Shown here in pieces: positions 55,433-62,704 of a stretch of DNA of 64,000 nt. The translations under genes were made by a program, and so were the position numbers. The stretch comes from Pseudomonadota bacterium. Its GTDB lineage: Bacteria; Pseudomonadota; Gammaproteobacteria; DASZBR01. A model generated the notes under the pieces. That model saw only the letters and a program-made list of their open reading frames with translations. It had not been told where the DNA came from and ran no database searches. How positions within the stretch are numbered: position 1 is the stretch's first letter; every line of letters begins with the position of its first letter. The stretch lies in assembly GCA_021777765.1 (NCBI GenBank), contig JAJYDF010000006.1:62001-126000 (forward strand). Direction: 5' to 3'.

Positions 55433-55801
55433 TTAGTACTGATAAGGTATTACAATAAAACTATGCTGCCTAGAATCGAAGTCTTTGGTATTTCGTGTTG
55501 CAAATTTGAGTTTATGGTTCATTGAAATTGCTATTTGAATTGCGTCAGGCAATTTCCAACGGTAATTTCGCCTTAATTCAGCAGCTACATCGGCATCATC
55601 TTTTGTGAATGGTATTACTGGGAAATAATCTAATAGTTGTTTTGCTGTTACTGCAGAATCATTATCAAATCCCACTAGAACCTCTGATCTTGTTATAACC
55701 GAAATTAATATATTTTTCTGGTGTTCTTCAATGTAGTGTGTGGCTTTATTTATTCCATTGAAATGATCAATCAAGATGACAGAATCCAGAAGAATTTTCA
55801 T
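55433..55801 (-). CDS. VapC-like PIN-domain ribonuclease toxin
   Basis: 122 residues. PIN acid residues: LLDSVILIDHFNG (Asp near the N-terminus), VITRSEVLVGFD (Glu), LPDAIQIAI (Asp) and RNTKDF (Asp). The first site reads LLDSVI where DT is commoner. The toxin ATG shares its last base with the antitoxin stop (1-nt overlap at 55801), the normal vapB-vapC order. Inhibits translation by cutting tRNA or rRNA in characterised relatives; target here unknown. Confidence 0.87.
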   Translation of the reverse strand: MKILLDSVILIDHFNGINKATHYIEEHQKNILISVITRSEVLVGFDNDSAVTAKQLLDYFPVIPFTKDDADVAAELRRNYRWKLPDAIQIAISMNHKLKFATRNTKDFDSRQHSFIVIPYQY

Positions 55802-56043
55802 TATTTATTATTCCATTCTGATCGAACTTTACGTTGGTACTCAAGACCATCGCCGTGCTCCCAAATACCTTTTGTTTGGGATAAAAGTTTTTTCAATGAA
55901 GGGGGAGATGTTGTTTGTTTTTGATGTCGATAAAAATTAATGGCATGGCGAATAACTTCCGCCATCGAGACATGCTCGTCTTCTGCAACATGCTGTAACC
56001 AAGTTTTATCATTGGGTTCAAGGCTAATGACAACTCTAATCAT
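55801..56043 (-). CDS. VapB-like ribbon-helix-helix antitoxin
   Basis: 80 residues. N-terminal RHH: MIRVVISLEPNDKTWLQHVA followed by HVSMAEVIRHAINFYRHQK. The C-terminal half (PSLKKLLSQTKGIWEHGDGL) would contact the toxin. Overlaps vapC by 1 nt. The palindrome at 56063-56095 upstream is its likely operator. Confidence 0.83.
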   Translation of the reverse strand: MIRVVISLEPNDKTWLQHVAEDEHVSMAEVIRHAINFYRHQKQTTSPPSLKKLLSQTKGIWEHGDGLEYQRKVRSEWNNK

Positions 56044-56062
56044 ACTATTTCTCTCCGCTTAA

Positions 56063-56095
56063 GTGATATCATATTTAATATTTAAATGATATCAC
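56063..56095. promoter_or_regulatory. GTGATATCAT palindromic operator of the vapBC-like pair
   Basis: GTGATATCAT (56063-56072) and ATGATATCAC (56086-56095), exact complements separated by 13 nt, 20 nt upstream of the antitoxin start. Each arm is itself a near-palindrome (TGATATCA), so this is two dyads with centres 23 bp apart, i.e. about two turns of DNA, as expected for two RHH dimers. Confidence 0.68.
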
Positions 56096-56191
56096 GTGAT
56101 TATTTAAAATTCTAGCGGTTCATTAGATTAAACGGGCCTGAGACCAATTAATATGCAAGTGTCAATATAAGGGTCAATTTCTCTCAAACCA

Positions 56192-56219
56192 AAAGGGATT
56201 TCCATTCGGAAATCCCTTT
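56192..56219. terminator. 12-bp stem after the sedolisin gene
   Basis: AAAGGGATTTCC (56192-56203) with GGAAATCCCTTT (56208-56219), loop ATTC. Lies 110 nt past the sedolisin stop on its transcript; the T-run is short, so weak or bidirectional. Confidence 0.6.
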
Positions 56220-56330
56220 GTTTAAATACTGTGATATAAGAGATATCGCGAAAGCTAACTCTCTAGAAAGGTTAATTAAGTTGCTACTATCACCTATATG
56301 TCAACCGTAGTAGATTTTAATTATCGTTTT

Positions 56331-57746
56331 TCAGTGCGAAGCATTATCTTTCACTAATACACTAATGAGATTTGCGACATCAGGCGTACCTAATCCCGTT
56401 GGCAGGTCATATCCTACTATTGCAGGAAACCCAGGACCATCAATAAACGGGGAGCCAAATTGACCAAAAAAAGCGGTATTATTGCCGACAGTAATATCAT
56501 GAAATGCGCTAGCATAATCATTAGAGTTATTTAAAATGCTATAGAGTTTAGGATTTAAAAATCCAATGGGATGTCCTAAGGCCTGATTGATAAGAGCTGC
56601 TATACCCGCCCATTGCGGTGATCCAAAACTTGTGCCGACCCCACCGATCCATCCAATGGAAGTAGGATCATAACTAGTATATATAAAATAAAATTCTCCA
56701 GCATTGTAGCTAACATCGGAAGTAGTACGTGCTGTTTGCCCACTGATGCCTGTTTGATACGATGGACTAGCATAAATTAAGCTAGGTGCGCCACCTGTTA
56801 CTCCAGCAAAAGTGCAAGGTCCAAAGGCACATGTGGCAGGATCAGTGTCATTCCAGACGGTTTCAGATTGGTAGGTACCATCATCGCTTGCAAACAGATC
56901 TGTGCCGCCTACAGCAGTAATATAAGGATTATCAGCTGGGACGCTAGCTTGCGGTTGATTAGGCGCCCCGATAGGATAGAAGAAGCTGAAGCCTGGGCCA
57001 TTAATGAGGTAATCGAAGTCTCCATTATCTCCACTTGCAGCAAATAGAGTCATTCCAGCCCTACTCATGTTTTGAAATGTCTGGTGTTGTTGTTCTAAAA
57101 ATCTATTGTGTATCCCACTAGGGGTAAAGTAGATAAAAAAGCTTTCAGGGTTTCCAAAGCTCATCGACATTATATTCCCTAGATGATTGGCAAACACATA
57201 CTGTTCTGAATTCGTAAACGTGCTTAGCATATTATCTTTACCTACCACGATATCAATCTTTGCACCTGGTGCAATAGCATGTGCCCACGACACATCAAGC
57301 GTTGTCTCACCAGCCCACCCAAGTTGATTGGGATCAGTATTATCAAACACGGGTTGTCCTTCTGGGTAGAAGATATGTATGTCAGGATCAGGTAATCCAA
57401 ATTGTTGATCAAATACTTTTATATCATTCAAAATAGTCGGACTGCCGAATGCCTCAACGAGCACAATAGTTTGTCCAGCTCCAGATAAGTAATCGGGAAC
57501 ATCATAGGCCTTACGGATCTCAGGAGGTGAATAACAGGCTATTCCAAATTGTGCTTCGCATTGTGAAGGGGTTGGAAGAACGACATTAGATTGGTTTGGG
57601 ACGGCAATAGCAGAAATGTGTACTCCATGAATTGATAGTGGTTCTTTGATGATTGGAAAATCATCCGGATCCACATTTGCGGCCAATACAGTAGCGCTTC
57701 CAAAAAAGGTAATCATTGCTATAAGGATAATTCTTTTAATGTTCAT
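56331..57746 (-). CDS. sedolisin (S53) serine-carboxyl protease, secreted, without a pro-domain
   Basis: 471 residues with a Sec signal peptide (MNIKRIILIAMITFFGSATV..LAA). The S53 catalytic residues are visible: Glu147 and Asp151 in WAGETTLDVSWAHA, the oxyanion Asp240 in FAASGDNGDFD, and Ser373 in GGVGTSFGSPQWAGIA. Calcium site region IVGYDLPTGLGTPD at the C-terminus. Pro-kumamolisin N-terminal domain (~180 residues) that usually keeps these enzymes inactive until exported is missing: only ~70 residues precede the catalytic core. Sedolisins are acid-active and uncommon in gammaproteobacteria, suggesting acquisition by transfer. Might act in an acidic host vacuole (inference). Confidence 0.9.
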   Translation of the reverse strand: MNIKRIILIAMITFFGSATVLAANVDPDDFPIIKEPLSIHGVHISAIAVPNQSNVVLPTPSQCEAQFGIACYSPPEIRKAYDVPDYLSGAGQTIVLVEAFGSPTILNDIKVFDQQFGLPDPDIHIFYPEGQPVFDNTDPNQLGWAGETTLDVSWAHAIAPGAKIDIVVGKDNMLSTFTNSEQYVFANHLGNIMSMSFGNPESFFIYFTPSGIHNRFLEQQHQTFQNMSRAGMTLFAASGDNGDFDYLINGPGFSFFYPIGAPNQPQASVPADNPYITAVGGTDLFASDDGTYQSETVWNDTDPATCAFGPCTFAGVTGGAPSLIYASPSYQTGISGQTARTTSDVSYNAGEFYFIYTSYDPTSIGWIGGVGTSFGSPQWAGIAALINQALGHPIGFLNPKLYSILNNSNDYASAFHDITVGNNTAFFGQFGSPFIDGPGFPAIVGYDLPTGLGTPDVANLISVLVKDNASH

Positions 57747-58185
57747 TGAGATTTTGCTCCCATATGTTAATGGTTACATCAAATTATTTGTAATCAATCA
57801 ATCAAACGAATGTTTTCCGTTTGTAATTCAATTGACGATTTCTTGGGGCGCACAGGCTCTATATCATCACACCGCTTAATAGGAAAACTCCTGAACCCAG
57901 CACGCTGGCGATACGCTTACATTGGTCATGGTTAAGTTCGTATAAATTAAATATAGCCAATCATGGCGGAAGTGCAAGTTGATGATAATTATTAATTTTT
58001 TTATGAACAGTTATATTGTTCAAGAGATACGTGGCAAAAGACAAGATTCCGGTGTAGTGATACCTATAAATGATGACAAGATGAATTTTTATGAAATAAA
58101 TAATTAAAGAAGAAATTTATGAACTGCAAATAATGAAATAATTGCGCCGATATTTAAAAAGGTAAGCGTATGCTAATTAAGAGAA
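57747..58185. other. intergenic region upstream of the sedolisin gene
   Basis: About 440 nt with no supported gene. A 34-codon ORF at 58003-58107 (+) lacks a ribosome-binding site and is not called. No palindrome of note. Confidence 0.45.
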
Positions 58186-59661
58186 TTAAGACAATTGTCC
58201 CACTTCTATTGAATCTACTTTCTTCGCAATTTTTGCTTTATTAAAGAATCCTAAATACACCATTATCGTTGCAATAATTAATAATCCGCTATTAATAATA
58301 TATCCGCGCCAACACATATATGTACCTGAATTCATCATAAAGCGTTGATAGGGGAACTTTAAAATATCACCGACTAATGGTGTTTGATTGATGTAATAAT
58401 ACACTTTAGAAACGACTAATCCAGTTGAGAAATAATAAAACAATGCTGTTTTAGAAATGGGTATTTTTCTCAGCGTTAAACATAATAAATAAACCATAAA
58501 AGGAAAATTAAAATCTAATTGTCTGGTTTGAGAATTTAACGCTAAAAATGCGGTTGCGACGACAAATAACATCATGCCGTAACTTTCGTGTAATGATTCT
58601 TTTAAAATATTTTTGAGTAACAATGCAATTAAGACTAATGCTGGGCCCCAAAATGCAAGATGCGCCACAATAAATAATCCTGGTCTTGCGATGGCACCTA
58701 GTACACTGATAGTGAATAAATCAAATATTGTGAAATACATTTTCACTGATGCGAAATTGATGATTTGTGATTCCAGCCATTGATAAAGTGTTGTACAAAT
58801 TGAGAATGCGAATAAGAAATAAATGGCAGTTTTATAATTTATTTTTAATATCTGTTTAAATGTGACTAATACTCGGCTATTCAGTAATACCCAATAAATA
58901 AATAGGCTGGCGATCAAGATACTATAAGGTAATAAAGGATAAGAGATATCAATACTATTGCCCACGATCTGTGCATTGCCCATTTTATAAGTCAATTTAA
59001 TACAGATATAAATAAAAATAATCATTAAAAAGATGTTGCTGTAACGCTCTGTTCGATTTATCTCCGATGATATCTCTAGGGGTTCGGTGAAAAGTAATAA
59101 TGGACAAAGTAATACAATGCTAATTGGCCATGTAAAATAAGCGGGAATCATGCTGAGCGCTAACAAAAAATATTGTTTGCGTACATATAAAGAGAGTGAA
59201 AGCATGCCTAAAAATACGGCAGTACTATCCGTTAACACGGGGTCATAATAATTATGTTTTAAATATAAATAATTAATAAAAAGCGACATAAAACCTATGG
59301 CATACACTGATATGTCGAATTTTTTAAATTGCGCTATTTTGAACCATAAATATCCTGCGCCAATAAAACAGAAGCTATTTAAAATAGTGAATGCGTTAAC
59401 AATAACACGTGGCGATTGTGCATTTAAGTGGAAAAAATTTAAAGCATAATAAATCACAAAGCTCGGTAAGGTGCGGTTAATATGATATAAATCTTGGGTA
59501 TATTGCAATTCATGCCAGAAATTTTGCGCGTATGCGGCGTAAGTTGTGCCATCCCAACCAAACCCATTTTCGACTTGAATGCGCTCACCGAAAAAATAAT
59601 ATCCAACACTGTAAAGTATTAAAATTAACAGGCTATAAAATAATACTTTATTGTTGAGCAT
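58186..59661 (-). CDS. polytopic membrane protein, paralog 2 of the four-member family
   Basis: 491 residues. Same landmarks as paralog 1: GERIQVENGFGWDGTTYAAYAQNFW, DLYHINRTLPSFVIYYALNF, DPVLTDSTAVFLGMLSLSLY, AIARPGLFIVAHLAFWGP, QRFMMNSGTYMCWRGYIINSGL. Its start codon overlaps the end of paralog 3 by 14 nt, implying coupled translation. Last gene of a three-gene tandem transcribed towards it. The C-terminus (IEVGQLS) is divergent. Predicted inner-membrane; role as for paralog 1. Confidence 0.75.
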   Translation of the reverse strand: MLNNKVLFYSLLILILYSVGYYFFGERIQVENGFGWDGTTYAAYAQNFWHELQYTQDLYHINRTLPSFVIYYALNFFHLNAQSPRVIVNAFTILNSFCFIGAGYLWFKIAQFKKFDISVYAIGFMSLFINYLYLKHNYYDPVLTDSTAVFLGMLSLSLYVRKQYFLLALSMIPAYFTWPISIVLLCPLLLFTEPLEISSEINRTERYSNIFLMIIFIYICIKLTYKMGNAQIVGNSIDISYPLLPYSILIASLFIYWVLLNSRVLVTFKQILKINYKTAIYFLFAFSICTTLYQWLESQIINFASVKMYFTIFDLFTISVLGAIARPGLFIVAHLAFWGPALVLIALLLKNILKESLHESYGMMLFVVATAFLALNSQTRQLDFNFPFMVYLLCLTLRKIPISKTALFYYFSTGLVVSKVYYYINQTPLVGDILKFPYQRFMMNSGTYMCWRGYIINSGLLIIATIMVYLGFFNKAKIAKKVDSIEVGQLS

Positions 59662-61165
59662 ATATGATTCGATCCTTTGCCTGAGGTTGCGGGAGAAGTT
59701 TTGCCTTATAGCATAAAAGTATTGCGATAATAAATAGGCTGATATTTACAAAATAGCCGCCCCAATTCATATAAGTACCGGAATTCATCATGAATCGTTG
59801 ATAAGGGAAATCTAAAATGCTACCAGTCAGTGGTGTGTTATTAATATGATAATATACTTTAGACACAATTAATCCTGCTATTAAAAAATAACCTATAGAT
59901 TGTCTGGTAATTATTTTATTATTCATGACACAACATAATAAATAAATGATAAAAGGGAAATTAAAATCACATTGTCTGGTTTGCGAATTTAACGCTAGAA
60001 CAAGAGTCAATAACATGAATAGCATTAATCCAACACTATTTTGACCTACTTGTTGTGCCATATCTTTGAGATACCACATCATTAAAACAACCACGGGGCC
60101 CCAGAATGCGAGATGAGAAATAAAGAATAATCCGGGTTTTGCGATAGCGCCTAAAACACTCACAGTTAATAAATCTTGCACTGTAAAGAGCGGTTGTGCT
60201 GTTGCATAGTTCGGTAAATGATGTGCCAACCAATGAAACAAAATATAAGTGATAGCGCAGCTGAAGATAAGATAGCCAGCATTGCGGTAATTTAATTTAA
60301 AAAGTGTGTGAATATTATTTGCACAGCGGCTATTGATTAAGACGCTATAAATAAAATAAGCGGCGATAAAGATGCTGAATGGCAATAGCGGGTAATATAT
60401 TTTTACACCATTGCTAATAATGCGTTCGTTACCAACAATATAAGTCAAATAAACACAAATGCTTACAAAAATGAGAGTCATGCTGAAAGCAAAACTTCGT
60501 TCAAACAAAGTAATTGCTGAAGAGGGATTTAATTTCTGAGGAAATAATATCAGGGGGCATAATAACAATATCGAAATGGGCCAGGTAAAATAAGATGGGA
60601 CAATAGTTAACGCCAACAATAAATAATTTTTCTTTACATAAAAATACAATGACAACATACCTAAAAATATTGCTGCAGTGTCTGTAAGTACAGGATCATA
60701 GAAATTATGTTTTAAATATAAAAAATTAATAAACAGCGATATATAGCCAAGCCAATATGTTGTAACTTTGAATTGTTTTACACGGCATATGCCAAACCAT
60801 AAATACGCAGATAATATAAATAACACACTGTTGAAAATGATAAATGCGTTTACCACTATGACCGATGAGTCCATGCTGAGATGTAGTATTTTTAATGCTA
60901 AATAAATAATAAAGCTCGGTAATATGCGGTTAACATGATAAATGTCGTGTGTTTGACTGATATATAACCAAAAATGCTGCACATACGCAGCATAGACTAA
61001 ACCATCCCAACCATAGCCATTTCCTACCGGTATTCGCTCACCCCAAAAATAATAAACAACGCTATAAATTGTTAAAAACAACAAGCTAATAAACAGAATG
61101 AAATAATTCAATGTCGTTGGAAATAAACTAAAGGGATGTTTTGCGTTATTAATGTGCATTATCAA
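59648..61165 (-). CDS. polytopic membrane protein, paralog 3 of the four-member family
   Basis: 505 residues. Landmarks: GERIPVGNGYGWDGLVYAAYVQHFW, DIYHVNRILPSFIIYLALKI, DPVLTDTAAIFLGMLSLYFY, AIAKPGLFFISHLAFWGP, YQRFMMNSGTYMNWGGYFVN. Overlaps the upstream paralog 4 by 17 nt and paralog 2 downstream by 14 nt. N-terminal cytoplasmic extension of about 15 residues (MIMHINNAKHPFSLFP), longer than in the others. An ATG two codons in is an alternative start. Confidence 0.75.
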   Translation of the reverse strand: MIMHINNAKHPFSLFPTTLNYFILFISLLFLTIYSVVYYFWGERIPVGNGYGWDGLVYAAYVQHFWLYISQTHDIYHVNRILPSFIIYLALKILHLSMDSSVIVVNAFIIFNSVLFILSAYLWFGICRVKQFKVTTYWLGYISLFINFLYLKHNFYDPVLTDTAAIFLGMLSLYFYVKKNYLLLALTIVPSYFTWPISILLLCPLILFPQKLNPSSAITLFERSFAFSMTLIFVSICVYLTYIVGNERIISNGVKIYYPLLPFSIFIAAYFIYSVLINSRCANNIHTLFKLNYRNAGYLIFSCAITYILFHWLAHHLPNYATAQPLFTVQDLLTVSVLGAIAKPGLFFISHLAFWGPVVVLMMWYLKDMAQQVGQNSVGLMLFMLLTLVLALNSQTRQCDFNFPFIIYLLCCVMNNKIITRQSIGYFLIAGLIVSKVYYHINNTPLTGSILDFPYQRFMMNSGTYMNWGGYFVNISLFIIAILLCYKAKLLPQPQAKDRIIYAQQ

Positions 61166-62612
61166 GTCTCTGTGTTTGCCTTTGGGGGGAGGAGAAAAAT
61201 CCCACTTTAATTAAAATAATCGAAATAATAAATAATCCCATATTGACAAAATAGCCGCCCCAATTCATATAGGTGCCTGAATTCATCATGAAGCGCTGGT
61301 AGGGAAACGTTAAAATACTACCGCTGAGTGGTTCAACATTGATCAGATAATACACTTTAGAAATAATTAAACTGGTGAATAAATAAATTAATAATGATCG
61401 TTGCGTTAAAATGCGTGGTGGAATAGTTAAGCATAATAGGTACACAATAAAAGGAAAATTAAAATCAATTTGTCTTGTTTGTGAATTGAGCGCTAAGACA
61501 GCGGTGGCCATCATAAATAACATGACCCCAAATCCTTCCTGTAACGAGATTTGCATTATTTTTTTCAGATAATAAATAATTAAAATAACGACCGGGCCCC
61601 AAAAAGCTAAATGAGAAATGAAAAATAATCCAGGTTTGGCGATGGCGCCTAAAATACACACTGATAATAAATCGCGAATGGTAAAAATGGATTTATCCGT
61701 GGTGTAATGAGGGAGATGGAATTTAAGCCAAGTATAAATTAAAAGACTTATGATGCTGCTGCATATAAAGTACAGGAGATTACGTTTATTAATATTGAGA
61801 AATTGTTTTAATGAAATAAATAATCGGCTATTAACGCTGACAATATAAATAAATAAACTAGCTAATAATATGCTCAATGGTAAAAGTGGGTAATAGATAT
61901 TAACACTATTGCTGACAATTTTAGTGTTATCCAGTATGTAAGTCAGATAAATACATACAAAAATAAATATCATAGAAACAAGCAAAGAGGAGATGATTTC
62001 AGTGCGATTTATAGGTTTATTAATAATGACTGGGTGAGTAAACAATAATAATGGCGCTAACAATACAAGACTGATTGGCCATGTAAAATAAGCAGGAATT
62101 AAAGTGATGGCTAATAGTAAATATTTTTTTTGAATATAAACAAAGAGAGATAACATGCCTAAAAATAATGCAGCGGTATCGGTTAATACAGGATCATAAA
62201 AGTTATGTTTTAAATACATATAGTTTATAAATAGTGAAATGAAACCAAACCAATATATATTTGTTGTCCATTTTTTATAATCACAAATTTTAAACCATAA
62301 AATAGCACATAAAATAAATAAAAAGCTGTTAAATAGTATAAATGCGCCAACAATGATCATGGGGGATTGTGTATTAAAATGAAATAATTTTAATAAGCAA
62401 TAAATAATAAAGCTGGGGAGAATGCGGTTGATATGATAAATATCGTTAGTGTGATGTAATAAAGCCCAGAAATTTTGTGCATAAGCGCCATAAATAACGC
62501 CATCCCAGCCAAAGCCATTATTAAGCGCGATGCGTTCGCCTAAAAAATAATATCCAATGCTGTAGAGCATTAATAAAAAGATACTAAAATGTAGGGTTTT
62601 TTTAGTGAGCAT
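61149..62612 (-). CDS. polytopic membrane protein, paralog 4 of the four-member family
   Basis: 487 residues. Landmarks: GERIALNNGFGWDGVIYGAY, DIYHINRILPSFIIYCLLKL, DPVLTDTAALFLGMLSLFVY, AIAKPGLFFISHLAFWGP, QRFMMNSGTYMNWGGYFVNM. First gene of the tandem. Its promoter must lie in the 90-nt gap before recG, which also carries a REP-like hairpin. Three overlapping near-identical-length paralogs in a row indicate recent tandem duplication with divergence. Likely lipid-linked sugar handling at the inner membrane (inference from topology and GWDG acidic loop). Confidence 0.75.
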   Translation of the reverse strand: MLTKKTLHFSIFLLMLYSIGYYFLGERIALNNGFGWDGVIYGAYAQNFWALLHHTNDIYHINRILPSFIIYCLLKLFHFNTQSPMIIVGAFILFNSFLFILCAILWFKICDYKKWTTNIYWFGFISLFINYMYLKHNFYDPVLTDTAALFLGMLSLFVYIQKKYLLLAITLIPAYFTWPISLVLLAPLLLFTHPVIINKPINRTEIISSLLVSMIFIFVCIYLTYILDNTKIVSNSVNIYYPLLPLSILLASLFIYIVSVNSRLFISLKQFLNINKRNLLYFICSSIISLLIYTWLKFHLPHYTTDKSIFTIRDLLSVCILGAIAKPGLFFISHLAFWGPVVILIIYYLKKIMQISLQEGFGVMLFMMATAVLALNSQTRQIDFNFPFIVYLLCLTIPPRILTQRSLLIYLFTSLIISKVYYLINVEPLSGSILTFPYQRFMMNSGTYMNWGGYFVNMGLFIISIILIKVGFFSSPQRQTQRLDNAH

Positions 62613-62641
62613 TTAAAAGGATAATCCTGTTACTTTGTTTT

Positions 62642-62664
62642 CCTTCTCCCCGAGGGGGAGAAGG
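62642..62664. repeat. REP-like palindrome (short)
   Basis: CCTTCTCCCC, a G/A junction, and GGGGGAGAAGG form a near-perfect 11-bp stem in the divergent gap between paralog 4 and recG. Confidence 0.75.
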
Positions 62665-62704
62665 AATATAATTCGAATTTTGGCACGAGACAAAACTGGC
62701 TATT

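Noticed and set aside
58003..58107. 34-codon ORF MNSYIVQEIRGKRQDSG
   Set aside because: No Shine-Dalgarno, no similarity that I recognise, in an AT-rich spacer.
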